Part shown: piece by piece, positions 24,802 through 34,102 of the stretch
Position numbering within the stretch: position 1 is the stretch's first letter
Layout of the letters: each line of letters begins with the position of its first letter
Source of the DNA: JAJFHI01 sp050633705
GTDB lineage: Bacteria > Pseudomonadota > Alphaproteobacteria > Rhizobiales > Hyphomicrobiaceae
DNA length: 53,764 bases
Direction: 5' to 3'
Assembly (NCBI GenBank): GCA_050633705.1
Contig: JBOEGZ010000014.1
Span: 1-53,764, forward strand
The notes under the pieces: model-generated
Database searches by the model: none
The model's input: only the letters and a program-made list of their open reading frames with translations
What the model was told of the DNA's origin: nothing
Program-made: the position numbers and the translations under genes

Positions 24802-26274
24802 ATGACGGCCAAAGCGCTGATGTTTCAGGGAACCGGGTCGGATGTTGGCAAGTCGCTCATCGTCGCCGGACTGTGTCGATTGTTGGCCAACCGTGGCTGG
24901 AGCGTGAAGCCGTTTAAGCCGCAAAATATGTCAAACAACGCTGCTGTGACGGTGGATGGTGGAGAGATCGGTCGGGCGCAGGCGTTGCAAGCGCGCGCGG
25001 CGCGCGTCGAACCGAGCGTGCATATGAATCCGGTTTTACTGAAACCGCAAAGCCAGACCGGCGCGCAGATTGTTGTGCACGGCAAAGTCGAGGCAACAGC
25101 TTTGGCAAAGGAATTTCAAAGCCTCAAAGCCGGATTGATGCCTCGAATTCTTGAAAGCTTTGCGACCATCAAATCTGACGCTGACTTCGTATTGGTCGAG
25201 GGCGCGGGCAGTGCGTCAGAAATCAATCTTCGCGCCAATGACATTGCCAACATGGGGTTTTCACGCGCTGCAAATGTTCCGGTTGTTTTGATAGGCGACA
25301 TCGATAGAGGTGGCATTATTGCAAGCCTGGTCGGCACGAAAGCGGTCATCGATGCCAAAGATAGCGCAATGATTGAAGGGTTTATTGTCAACCGAATGCG
25401 CGGTGACGTGTCATTGTTTGATGACGGCAATGCGGCGATTGCAGACAAGACCGGTTGGAAATCTATGGGCGTTGTTCCCCATTTCGATGATGCGCGAATT
25501 CTCCCAGCGGAAGATGCTTTGGCCTTGCGTGAGACGGCGCGATGGACAAAGAAAGAGGCAGGCCGGGTTCGAATGGCTGTCTTGGCACTCCCCCATATCG
25601 CCAACTTTGATGATCTTGATCCGCTCCGTTTGGACCCAAATATTGATCTCGTTTTGGTCAAGCCAGGAGAGGCTATCTCCGGTGATGTTGATCTTGTGAT
25701 TTTGCCTGGCTCTAAAGCAACAATTGCGGATCTGGCAGAGCTTCGGCGTCAAGGCTGGGATGTCGATTTGCAGGCACATATTCGACGCGGAGGTCACGTG
25801 TTGGGTGTTTGCGGTGGTTATCAAATGTTGGGTGAAGTGATTGGCGATCCCCACGGCATTGAAGGTCAAATAAAATCTGTCGCTGGGCTTGGATACTTGC
25901 GTCTTGAAACGGTTCTGACGTCGGAAAAAACGCTGGAAGCTGTGAGGGGTGTCACCGTCGCTGATGGGGTCGAATTTACCGGTTACGAAATGCATATGGG
26001 TCGGACAGCAGGTGGCGATACGGCCCGCCCTTTGGTGCGGTTTGAAGATGGTCGTGTTGATGGTGCTGTATCAAAATGCGGTAGAATTTACGGCACTTAT
26101 GCACATGGCTTTTTTGCCGACAATGAACAACGACAGGCTTGGATCAAACGTTTGAGTGGGCTTGATTGTGAAACACCGAATTACGATGCGTTGATCGAAA
26201 CGACACTGGATGATCTCGCCCAGCACTTGGAACATCATCTCGATATCGAGGCGCTCTTAAATCTCGCGCGATGA
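24802..26274 (+). CDS. cobQ: Cobyric acid synthase (glutamine-hydrolysing)
   Basis: 490 residues. The N-terminal ATP-binding part has 'MFQGTGSDVGKSLIVAGLCRLL' and 'PFKPQNMSNNAAVT'. The C-terminal class I glutamine amidotransferase part has the nucleophile Cys in 'GGHVLGVCGGYQMLGE' and the His near 'IYGTYAHGFF'. It amidates four carboxylates of adenosylcobyrinic a,c-diamide. It follows cobO at once and forms a two-gene unit with it. Confidence 0.96.
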   Translation: MTAKALMFQGTGSDVGKSLIVAGLCRLLANRGWSVKPFKPQNMSNNAAVTVDGGEIGRAQALQARAARVEPSVHMNPVLLKPQSQTGAQIVVHGKVEATALAKEFQSLKAGLMPRILESFATIKSDADFVLVEGAGSASEINLRANDIANMGFSRAANVPVVLIGDIDRGGIIASLVGTKAVIDAKDSAMIEGFIVNRMRGDVSLFDDGNAAIADKTGWKSMGVVPHFDDARILPAEDALALRETARWTKKEAGRVRMAVLALPHIANFDDLDPLRLDPNIDLVLVKPGEAISGDVDLVILPGSKATIADLAELRRQGWDVDLQAHIRRGGHVLGVCGGYQMLGEVIGDPHGIEGQIKSVAGLGYLRLETVLTSEKTLEAVRGVTVADGVEFTGYEMHMGRTAGGDTARPLVRFEDGRVDGAVSKCGRIYGTYAHGFFADNEQRQAWIKRLSGLDCETPNYDALIETTLDDLAQHLEHHLDIEALLNLAR

Positions 26275-26304
26275 GTGAGTGGCTGGGTTTGCTTTTGGGC
26301 CTCG

Positions 26305-27285
26305 TTAATAGGCGATGAGCGCAGGGATAAAAACCAGCAAAACTCCAACGACAACAGCCGTTCGATACAATACCAACGCGCGATTGATGTCGGCAAATGT
26401 TGCCTCACGTCGCCCATTGCCCATCGTCGCATCGTCGATGTATTCACCGTTGTAATTGCGTGGTCCAGCAAGCTCTAGACCTAGAGCTCCAGCCATCGCC
26501 GCCTCGGGCCAACCTGCGTTGGGGGAACGGTGGTGATGGGCGTCGCGGCCAACAGCGGTGAAAGCATTGCGCGCAGATGCGCTGGGTATCAAGGCTGCAC
26601 TGATGATGAGAAGGAGCGCCGTCAGGCGTGAAGCAGGTAGATTGAGGGTGTCGTCAAATTTGGCTGAGGCCCAGCCAAATGCTTGGTGTTTCACGGTCTT
26701 ATGCCCAATCATGCTATCGGCGGTGTTGACGGCCTTGTAAGCTAGCATACCCGGAAGGCCGAACAGCGCGAACCAAAAGGCTGGTGCCGTCACCCCATCT
26801 GAAAAATTCTCGGCAAGACTTTCGATGGCGGCACGCGCGACGCCAGCTTCGTCAAGTGTTCGGGTATCGCGGCCGACAATTCGCGCGACCATTTCGCGTC
26901 CGGCTTCAAGCCCCTGGTCTTCCAAAGCGGTGGCAACTTCGTCGACGTGGTCATTGAGGCTGCGGGCGGCAAGCAACGTGCTGGCAGCCACAATCACGAA
27001 TACGACACCGATAATTGGGATCGTTTCGCAGGCAAATGCAATCGCCAGTCCGAAAGCCACAGCCGTAATAACCAGGATCGCGAGGGCAAATTCCCCGGAC
27101 CGTCGGCGGACCTCGGGCCCAGCATTGGGATTATTAAGCCGGTTGTCTAAATATGAGACCAATGCACCAAGCCAGGTGACGGGATGGCCAATCCTGCGGT
27201 ACACGATATCAGGATAACCAACCGCTGCTTCAATGAAGAATGCTGCGCCCAATAAAAGCAACCGTTCAGTGCCGCCAAAGTCCAT
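26305..27285 (-). CDS. cobD: Adenosylcobinamide-phosphate synthase (CobD/CbiB)
   Basis: 326 residues, an integral membrane protein with several hydrophobic stretches. The CbiB hallmarks are 'GYPDIVYRRIGHPVTWLGALVSYLDNRLNN', 'VARAAIESLAENFSDGVTAPAFWFALFGLPGMLAYKAVNTADSMIGH' and 'RSPNAGWPEAAMAGAL'. It joins aminopropanol (phosphate) to cobyric acid. It ends 30 bp from cobQ in convergent orientation and its start faces cobC. Confidence 0.95.
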   Translation of the reverse strand: MDFGGTERLLLLGAAFFIEAAVGYPDIVYRRIGHPVTWLGALVSYLDNRLNNPNAGPEVRRRSGEFALAILVITAVAFGLAIAFACETIPIIGVVFVIVAASTLLAARSLNDHVDEVATALEDQGLEAGREMVARIVGRDTRTLDEAGVARAAIESLAENFSDGVTAPAFWFALFGLPGMLAYKAVNTADSMIGHKTVKHQAFGWASAKFDDTLNLPASRLTALLLIISAALIPSASARNAFTAVGRDAHHHRSPNAGWPEAAMAGALGLELAGPRNYNGEYIDDATMGNGRREATFADINRALVLYRTAVVVGVLLVFIPALIAY

Positions 27286-27337
27286 ACCATTTCCATCTAT
27301 CGATGCCGCATCGCCAGACGCGGTGCATCAGTTTGCC

Positions 27338-28330
27338 ATGCACGGTGGTCGTTTGTCCGTGGCTCAAGGATTATATCCGAATGCGCCGCAACCGTGGCTG
27401 GATTTATCAACCGGTATTAATCCGTGGGGCTATCCGCTTAACAAGATTTCATCTGAGACCTGGGCACGTCTTCCCGAACCAACCGATATACACGATCTCG
27501 AGCGTCGGGCACGAGAGGCTTACGCCGCGCCGAGCGTTGCCAAAATTGTCGCCGTTTCCGGGTCTGATATTGCGATCGCCATGTTGCCACGTCTGGTGGA
27601 CAAAAACAGACGTGTGGTTATTTTCGGCCCGACTTATGTCAGCCATGCCAATGCTTGGGCACGTGCAGGCCATCAGGTAACAATTACTGATGACCTCGAC
27701 GCGCTTGGTGCCGCTGATGTCGCCATTGTCGTCAACCCTAACAATCCTGACGGGCGTGTTGTGCCTGTCGAAAAATGTTTGACCATCGCTTCTGAGATCA
27801 ACCAACGCAATGGCTTGATGATCGTCGATGAAGCATTTGGTGACGCTTACCCCGAGACTTCTGTTGTGCCTGAGTTGGGGCGTTGCCCGTCGTTGGTTGT
27901 GCTTCGCTCATTCGGTAAGTTTTATGGTTTGGCTGGATTGCGACTTGGCTTTGCGATATCGGCTCATCCGATCGTCGAATTGCTCCGTCACAGTATTGGC
28001 GATTGGCCAGTGTCGGGACCAGCGATCGCAATTGGCACGAAGGCGCTAGGCGATAGTCCCTGGGTCTTAGAAACACGAGCAAGACTTGCGACAGCTAGCC
28101 GGGACGTTGATGTCGTGTTGAAAAAAAGCGGTGGTGAGGTGATTGGAGGCACGTCGTTGTTTCGCTTGCTCAATCACTCGCAGGCTGGTGCGATTTTTGT
28201 TGCTTTGGCCGAGGCTGGAATTTTGGTTCGCCCCTTTGATTATGCACCACGGTGGCTGCGCATCGGTTTGGTGCCGACACAAGATGGTCTACAACGGTTA
28301 AGTCGTGTCTTAAGCGAGTTTCACATCTAG
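27338..28330 (+). CDS. cobC: Threonine-phosphate decarboxylase-like aminotransferase CobC
   Basis: 330 residues. It is a PLP-dependent fold I enzyme related to histidinol-phosphate aminotransferase: 'WLDLSTGINPWGYPL', 'NPNNPDGRVV', 'MIVDEAFGDAYPE' and the PLP lysine region 'VVLRSFGKFYGLAGLRLGF'. It makes the aminopropanol phosphate linker. The frame is open to 27233, which would overlap cobD; ATG at 27338 ('MHGGRLSVAQGLYPN') matches the start of other CobC proteins, so I chose it. No strong ribosome binding site precedes it. Its 3' end overlaps cobA by 21 bp, convergent. Confidence 0.88.
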   Translation: MHGGRLSVAQGLYPNAPQPWLDLSTGINPWGYPLNKISSETWARLPEPTDIHDLERRAREAYAAPSVAKIVAVSGSDIAIAMLPRLVDKNRRVVIFGPTYVSHANAWARAGHQVTITDDLDALGAADVAIVVNPNNPDGRVVPVEKCLTIASEINQRNGLMIVDEAFGDAYPETSVVPELGRCPSLVVLRSFGKFYGLAGLRLGFAISAHPIVELLRHSIGDWPVSGPAIAIGTKALGDSPWVLETRARLATASRDVDVVLKKSGGEVIGGTSLFRLLNHSQAGAIFVALAEAGILVRPFDYAPRWLRIGLVPTQDGLQRLSRVLSEFHI

Positions 28331-29122
28331 TCCTGTAACATCTTGAATATCGACCCGGTTCATCGCCTGGCCAATCAACACCAGCATCGGGTCTGTGGTC
28401 TCAGCGGCGGCAACAGCCTCGGCGAGATGAGCCATCGTCGTTTTGTACTGGCGCTCGTTGTCACGTGTGGCATTGACGATGACAATGGCGGGTGTGGTTG
28501 GGTCCATTCCGGCAGCGCTTGTTTTTTCAACCAAGGCTGAAATCGTGACGCGGGGCATGTAAACAACAGTTGTTGCTTGCGGATCTGCAATCACACTCCA
28601 GTCTATGCTTGTTGGTAATTTACCGCTTGCATCATGACCGGTAATGTATTGCAGGCGACGGGCTTCGTGTCGGTGGGTCAGCGAAACGGACATGCGGGCT
28701 GCCGCGCCTTGTGCGGCTGTAATGCCAGGAATGACTTGCAAAGGAATCTCCGCCTCACGGCAGGCTTCAATTTCTTCACCTGCGCGGCCGAAAATGAGAG
28801 GGTCTCCGGATTTCAGGCGCACAACGCGGTGGCCGGATTGAGCCAGATCGACCATCAAGGTGTTGATTTCGCCTTGCGGTCGATTGTCTCCGTAGCCCTT
28901 TTTGCCGACATGAATGCGTTTGGCATGCTCTGCGATCAGATCAAGGATCGGGGCCGCCACCAGAGTGTCGTAAAGAACGACATCTGCTGTCTGCAAAGCC
29001 TGTAATGCAGCAACGGTCAGCAGGTCTGGGTCTCCGGGCCCGGAGCCAACCAACAAAACACGACCTTTGCATTTGGGCTGATCGGTTGAACTGGCAGAGG
29101 ATGTGTGTCGGACTTTGGACAT
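28310..29122 (-). CDS. cobA: Uroporphyrinogen-III C-methyltransferase (SUMT)
   Basis: 270 residues. The SUMT motifs are clear: 'GRVLLVGSGPGDPDLLTVAALQALQTADVVLYD', 'VRLKSGDPLIFGRAGEEIEAC', 'VIPGITAAQGAAARMSVSLTHR' and 'VVYMPRVTISALVEK'. It methylates uroporphyrinogen III at C2 and C7 to precorrin-2, the entry to the corrin branch. There is no fused uroporphyrinogen-III synthase or CysG domain. It lies downstream of cobB on the same strand with a 176-bp gap. Confidence 0.95.
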   Translation of the reverse strand: MSKVRHTSSASSTDQPKCKGRVLLVGSGPGDPDLLTVAALQALQTADVVLYDTLVAAPILDLIAEHAKRIHVGKKGYGDNRPQGEINTLMVDLAQSGHRVVRLKSGDPLIFGRAGEEIEACREAEIPLQVIPGITAAQGAAARMSVSLTHRHEARRLQYITGHDASGKLPTSIDWSVIADPQATTVVYMPRVTISALVEKTSAAGMDPTTPAIVIVNATRDNERQYKTTMAHLAEAVAAAETTDPMLVLIGQAMNRVDIQDVTGLDVKLA

Positions 29123-29298
29123 GCATTAGGGCTCAAGAGTTTGAATTGGCCACAGCCATAGCACTTTTGCTGCGCAATCATAGCCAACGATCTTCAAACC
29201 GCGACCAAATGCCGATGTTTGTGTTTCTATCGGCTGTTTTGAGAAGATCGATCGTTCTCCAAATACGCCTTTGTTGTCTGTTTGCAGCCGGTGGTTCG

Positions 29299-30651
29299 TT
29301 AGATTGTATCAATCATGTGGAAAAATGATCCGCTAACGTTGCCACGCCGGGCGCCTTGCTCGGGGACGGGTTTGTCTTGTGCATCGTAAAGATCGGCGAG
29401 TGGTGCATCGCCTGACTTGATGATGCTGGCATAATGGAATTCGTGCCCACGAATGCAGGTTCCGGCTTTGCCAATCGGACTGTCGACTTTGAGCACACCG
29501 CGGCGATAGCCGAGGTTCATTTTGCGTTTGTGAAAAGAAGTTTCCAAGTCCAAAAGCCCAGCCATCGCATAACTGTCGCCTTGTTTGTCTTCAAGGCCTG
29601 AACCTAAAATCATATAGCCACCGCATTCGCCGTGAACCGGCTTGTTCAATGCTGCCTTTCGCAGACCGTTGAGAAAATTGGCGGCAAATGCGATTGTACC
29701 GGCATGGAGTTCAGGATAGCCACCAGGCAGCCAAACGACGTCAGCGGCTGCGTCGGGTGCTTCGTCAGCGAGCGGTGAGAACGGGATGATTTCCGCACCT
29801 GCGGCGCGCCAGGACGACAACAGGTGTGGATAAATGAATGAGAAGGCGGCATCGTAGGCAAGGGCAATGCGCTGTCCTGGAGGTGGTGTTGTATTGTGGT
29901 TTTTACCCGCTGCCGAAGTTGCAATTCCATCCGGCTTAGCTGCTGCAAGTTTTGCCGTTGCATCGAGGTCAATGTGTTCTGCAATAAACGCACCTAGGGT
30001 TTGCAATCTGGCTTCAAGATCCTCTGTCTCTTCAGCAACAACAAGGCCCAAGTGACGTTCCGGCAATGTTATGTCTTCGCGTCGTGGCAGGCCACCTAAG
30101 AGTTTCAAGCCAGTCTCTTCAATCGCCTTGCCGATCAGGCGCATGTGTCGTTCACTTCCAACACGATTGAGGATCACCCCGCCAACCGTGACATCGGATC
30201 GGTAATGAGCAAAACCATGCGCGACAGCCGCAGCGGTTTGCGATTGGCCTGAGACGTCGAGAACGATGATAATAGGCCAGCCAGTTGCCGCGGCGGTGTC
30301 TGCACTCGCCCCTGTGCCCCATGCTCCAGGGGTTGCGACCCCATCGAACAGGCCCATGAGGCCTTCGGCAATCGCAAAGTTTGCGCCGTCTGCATTTCGG
30401 GCAATCATTTCTTGTACGGTTTGCTGACGCATCGCCCAGGAATCAAGGTTAATGCTTGTGCGCTTTGCTGCGTGGCTATGAAATGCTGGATCGATATAGT
30501 CCGGGCCACACTTAAAAGGCTGGACATTAAAACCCCGATGCGTCAATGCCCGTAACAGACCAAGCGTGACGGTCGTTTTTCCCCCACCCGAGCGAGGCGC
30601 GCCAATCACGAGGCCGGGGAGAGGTGTCGTTTGGTAGGGTGTTGGAGACAT
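29299..30651 (-). CDS. cobB: Cobyrinic/hydrogenobyrinic acid a,c-diamide synthase
   Basis: 450 residues. The N-terminal ATP-binding part has 'LVIGAPRSGGGKTTVTLGLLRALTHRG' and 'PFKCGPDYIDPAFH'. The C-terminal glutaminase part has the nucleophile Cys in 'PVHGECGGYMILGSGL' and the late His in 'GHEFHYASI'. In the aerobic route it amidates hydrogenobyrinic acid at a and c before cobalt insertion. It is divergent from cbiD, with 59 bp between the start codons. Confidence 0.95.
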   Translation of the reverse strand: MSPTPYQTTPLPGLVIGAPRSGGGKTTVTLGLLRALTHRGFNVQPFKCGPDYIDPAFHSHAAKRTSINLDSWAMRQQTVQEMIARNADGANFAIAEGLMGLFDGVATPGAWGTGASADTAAATGWPIIIVLDVSGQSQTAAAVAHGFAHYRSDVTVGGVILNRVGSERHMRLIGKAIEETGLKLLGGLPRREDITLPERHLGLVVAEETEDLEARLQTLGAFIAEHIDLDATAKLAAAKPDGIATSAAGKNHNTTPPPGQRIALAYDAAFSFIYPHLLSSWRAAGAEIIPFSPLADEAPDAAADVVWLPGGYPELHAGTIAFAANFLNGLRKAALNKPVHGECGGYMILGSGLEDKQGDSYAMAGLLDLETSFHKRKMNLGYRRGVLKVDSPIGKAGTCIRGHEFHYASIIKSGDAPLADLYDAQDKPVPEQGARRGNVSGSFFHMIDTI

Positions 30652-30710
30652 TCAGGGTCAACGATCAAGTTTGTTTGTGTTGCGGTGAAACTGTCATAAC
30701 CTCGATTGCT

Positions 30711-31802
30711 ATGGATTCAAAAAGTAAAAAAGACACGCTGCGACGAGGTTGGACGACCGGGACCTGTGCGACCGCGGCCACGCGAGCGGCGATCCAAGCT
30801 TTGTGGACCGGTGAATTCCCAGATCCTGTCACTGTTACGCTGCCAAAGGGGCAACGTGTCGCGTTTTCTCTTGCCAAAGTAGAATTAGGCGATGGTTTTG
30901 CGCGGGTTGGCATTATCAAAGACGCAGGCGATGATCCCGATGTCACACATGGGGCGTTGGTTGAAGTGATGCTGCGCGCTGGGGCAGATGGATCTGGTAT
31001 CACGTTTCATGCTGGCGAGGGGGTTGGCACGGTCACTAAGCCTGGTTTGCCATTGCCGCCGGGTGAGCCGGCGATCAATCCCGTTCCGCGAGACATGATG
31101 CGAACAACAATTGCCGAGGCAGCTGAAGCATTGGCTTGGCAAAAGCCCACCGACATCGAAATTGAGGTTTCTATACCTGGAGGTAAGGAGCTTGCGGCGA
31201 AAACACTGAATGGTCGGCTGGGTGTTATCGGTGGCTTATCGGTGTTGGGCACGACGGGGATTGTCATCCCATTTTCTTGTGCGGCGTGGATTGATTCCAT
31301 TCACCGAGGGATAGACATTGCACGCGCAACAGGCCTCACGCATATCGCGGGCTCAACGGGCACAACATCAGAAGAGGCGATTGCAAAACTGGACGGTCTC
31401 GACGACAGCGCACTGATTGAAATGGGCGATTTCGTTGGTGGCATGTTGAAGTATCTCAAAACCCATCCCGTTGCCCGCCTTACGATTGCCGGTGGAATTG
31501 CAAAAATGATCAAGCTCGGCCAAGGGCGACTTGATTTGCATTCTAAACGTGGTGCGATTGATTTTGAAGTTCTGGCGGCTTGGATGCAGCAAGTGGGTGC
31601 GCCTCCAGATGTTGTCGACAAAGCGAGGAACGCAAACACAGCATTGGAGGTTTTTCAGATGGCAGAGAGCATCGGTGTTGATCTTGGGCAATTGATTGCC
31701 ACCAAAGCCAATGCTGCAGTGCGGGACGCCTTAGGGGCGAGCAAAATCGACATCGATGTCGCCGTTTTTGATCGCCATGGTCGTTTGGTTGCTCGCGTTT
31801 GA
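30711..31802 (+). CDS. cbiD: CbiD-type precorrin-5B C1-methyltransferase
   Basis: 363 residues with the CbiD start 'LRRGWTTGTCATAATRAAIQAL', then 'DAGDDPDVTHGALVEV', 'GEGVGTVTKPGLPLPPGEPAINPVPRDMM', 'GRLGVIGGLSVLGTTGIV' and 'AGSTGTTSEEAIAKL'. CbiD is the C1-methylating enzyme of the cobalt-early (anaerobic) route. CobF, which does this step in the classical aerobic route, is not seen here, so CbiD probably stands in for it. ATG at 30711 avoids overlap with cobB; the frame is open 29 codons further up. Confidence 0.93.
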   Translation: MDSKSKKDTLRRGWTTGTCATAATRAAIQALWTGEFPDPVTVTLPKGQRVAFSLAKVELGDGFARVGIIKDAGDDPDVTHGALVEVMLRAGADGSGITFHAGEGVGTVTKPGLPLPPGEPAINPVPRDMMRTTIAEAAEALAWQKPTDIEIEVSIPGGKELAAKTLNGRLGVIGGLSVLGTTGIVIPFSCAAWIDSIHRGIDIARATGLTHIAGSTGTTSEEAIAKLDGLDDSALIEMGDFVGGMLKYLKTHPVARLTIAGGIAKMIKLGQGRLDLHSKRGAIDFEVLAAWMQQVGAPPDVVDKARNANTALEVFQMAESIGVDLGQLIATKANAAVRDALGASKIDIDVAVFDRHGRLVARV

Positions 31803-32034
31803 TGCTCGCTACAGGTCATCGACCGAGAGGGCTGGAATTGGACAGTAGTGTTTGCAGTCCGCGCGCGCTTTGGTTTGCGGTTCTGCGTTTCGTTTTATGT
31901 CGCTACAAAAGCGTCGCTTGGACCATGCTTTTGTTGACACCCACGCTGTTAGTGGTGAAGTTAGCGGCCATTATCGAAAATTGCGAAATATGGTATTCGA
32001 TCCGACTCCACAAAATGCTTTGGTGAAGCCGCAC

Positions 32035-32733
32035 ATGCCTGAGAATTTTCTTGTCGTTGATGATCACCCAATGTTCTTGGACGCCATGCGATTGGCGATC
32101 AAGGCGGCATTCCCTGCTGCCCGAATCCATGAGGCGTCGTCAATCAAAAGTGCGAAACAGACTATTGATCATCAATTGCATCTTCACCTTGTGTTGTTGG
32201 ATTTGTCGATGCCAGGGACCGGGGGATTCGACGGTCTTTTGGAATTACGCACGCGTTACCCGAAATTACCAATACTGATTGTTTCAGGTATGGACGATCC
32301 GCAAATTATTCACAAAGCCATGACATACGGTGCAGCTGGGTTTTTGCCTAAATCGGTTCACAAAGATGAATTGGCTCAGGCCATCGAGCGTGCGTTGAAT
32401 GGTGAGGTTTGTTTGCCGACAGGTTACAAGTCTCCGACTCAAGAACAATCAAGTGGCAGCGATGAGGAAATCGCTGATAAATTAAGGTCACTGACACCAC
32501 AGCAACTGCGTGTATTAAAAATGTTGCGTGAAGGACTGCTTAACAAGCAGATCGCTCATGAATTGAGTGTCGGTGAGACAACCGTGAAAGCACACGTTTC
32601 GGAGATACTGCGTAAATTGAGCGTCGCTTCGCGTACACAAGCCGTGATCATGGCGACGACGATTGATTTCGAGAATTTTTTTGACCAGCATTCTGCCTAC
32701 CGCTCAAATGTGCCTGCGTCTAAAATCTCGTAA
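32035..32733 (+). CDS. LuxR/NarL-family response regulator
   Basis: 232 residues from ATG 32035, with GGTGAAG ahead of it; another in-frame ATG lies at 31990. The receiver domain (1-120) has the acidic pair DD at 9-10, the phospho-acceptor Asp at 56 (VLLDLSMPG) and the Lys in 'GFLPKSV'. The C-terminal LuxR helix-turn-helix is in 'LTPQQLRVLKMLREGLLNKQIAHELSVGETTVKAHVSEILRKL'. It is close in style to the ErdR/AgmR regulators. It is convergent with the histidine kinase gene, 25 bp away, and is probably its partner. Confidence 0.88.
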   Translation: MPENFLVVDDHPMFLDAMRLAIKAAFPAARIHEASSIKSAKQTIDHQLHLHLVLLDLSMPGTGGFDGLLELRTRYPKLPILIVSGMDDPQIIHKAMTYGAAGFLPKSVHKDELAQAIERALNGEVCLPTGYKSPTQEQSSGSDEEIADKLRSLTPQQLRVLKMLREGLLNKQIAHELSVGETTVKAHVSEILRKLSVASRTQAVIMATTIDFENFFDQHSAYRSNVPASKIS

Positions 32734-32758
32734 AATAGCAAACAGCCGTATCGAGACT

Positions 32759-34102
32759 CTAATTTAAGAGATGTTTAATGAGTGCGCGAAGTTCGCCGGG
32801 GCGAACGGGTTTGTGCAGCAATTCGCATTGTGCCGCATACACTGCCTCCGATATTGACCGTCCATGATCAGCCGTGATGACCAAGCCAGGAAGGTCCGCG
32901 CCGAATGCGTCTCGGACTAAGGCAACGCACGCGAGCCCACACTCATCGTGGTCTAAATGGAAGTCGGCCAATACGATGTCAGGTTTGGTTGGGTTGGAAC
33001 TGAGGTAGTCTTTGACTTGCCGAATGGATTTCAACGCGTGTGTTTGACACGACCATTGTTTGAGGACGAGCAACATCGCGTCGACGACTTGATCGTCGTT
33101 TTCAACAAGCAAAATATTGGCTCCACCAAAACCATAATGAACGTCGGTGACCGCCTTGCGCTGTTGTGTTTCTATTCTTGCCGCTTCCACCGTTGAAAGC
33201 GGAACCGTGATCGAAAACACAGTTCCCCGCCCCATTAGGGATTTGAGTTCTATTGGGTGCCTCAAGGCATGGGCCATGCGTTGCACGATGGATAATCCAA
33301 GACCAAAACCAACCGATTTGGCTTCGCTAGCAGCCTCGCCACGTTGAAACTCGTCGAAAATTTGTTTCTGTTCGGATTCGCATATGCCGGGTCCAGTATC
33401 AGAAACCGAGATTTTGACCTTGGAATTGAGCGTCTCGGCCGACAGCGAAATTTGACCTGAAGATGTGTAGCGAACCGCATTGGCCAAAAGATTTTGAAGG
33501 ATCCGCCGAAGCATAAGGGGGTCTGTATAAATGCCAATTCCTGGTGGAACTTCGCTTGAGAAGGCTAGGCCTTTCTGAGAAATCAACGGTTTGAAATCGA
33601 GCGCCAGTGCGTTGAATACATCGTCTAATCGAATGCTCGCCGGAGCAGGTTGGGTAGTGCCAGTTTCGAGTTTTGATATATCGATAATTGTTCGCAACAA
33701 ATCTTCAATTGAATAAAGTGCGTGATCAATTTGGCCCGCAAGTTTTTTATGTTCACTGATTTTGTCGCTTTCACCAAGTGCGGAAAGAGACAGGCGGGCT
33801 GCGTGAAGTGGTTGCAATACGTCGTGTCCGACGGCGGTGAAAAAACGAGTCTTCATTTTTACCGCCTGTTCAGCGGTGTCTCGTGCTTCAACCAGGGCTG
33901 CGTTAGAACGTTCTAGGCTCTCAAGGGCTGACTTTAACTCATCGGTGCGTGCGCGGTTTTGTACTTCAAGGCCAATTGCAGTGGTAAATAGCGAATAAGC
34001 GTTTCCTTGTTGATCCATCGAGCGTTCGACACGGCCCATCAAGGATTTATTTATTTTGGTCAGTTTTTCAATTTGCGCCTTGAGCTTTTTCGTGTCGTTC
34101 AT
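32759..34102 (-). CDS. Hybrid histidine kinase (NahK-like) without membrane segments
   Basis: 447 residues. A coiled-coil N-terminus (about 1-85) leads into the HisKA domain with the His at 93 in 'FFTAVGHDVLQPLHAARL', a variant H-box found in the ErcS'/NahK kinase group. The ATPase domain has 'NLLANAVRYT', 'DTGPGI' and 'GFGLGLSIVQR'. A receiver domain begins near 327 with the Asp at 380 (DIVLADFHLD). No membrane span is seen, so it acts in the cytoplasm. Its start overlaps the FIST gene stop by ATGA, pointing to a sensor-kinase pair. Confidence 0.9.
   Translation of the reverse strand: MNDTKKLKAQIEKLTKINKSLMGRVERSMDQQGNAYSLFTTAIGLEVQNRARTDELKSALESLERSNAALVEARDTAEQAVKMKTRFFTAVGHDVLQPLHAARLSLSALGESDKISEHKKLAGQIDHALYSIEDLLRTIIDISKLETGTTQPAPASIRLDDVFNALALDFKPLISQKGLAFSSEVPPGIGIYTDPLMLRRILQNLLANAVRYTSSGQISLSAETLNSKVKISVSDTGPGICESEQKQIFDEFQRGEAASEAKSVGFGLGLSIVQRMAHALRHPIELKSLMGRGTVFSITVPLSTVEAARIETQQRKAVTDVHYGFGGANILLVENDDQVVDAMLLVLKQWSCQTHALKSIRQVKDYLSSNPTKPDIVLADFHLDHDECGLACVALVRDAFGADLPGLVITADHGRSISEAVYAAQCELLHKPVRPGELRALIKHLLN

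Noticed and set aside
27233..27337. Upstream start for cobC
   Set aside because: It would overlap the cobD start region, and the added 35 residues do not look like the family. ATG at 27338 fits other CobC proteins.
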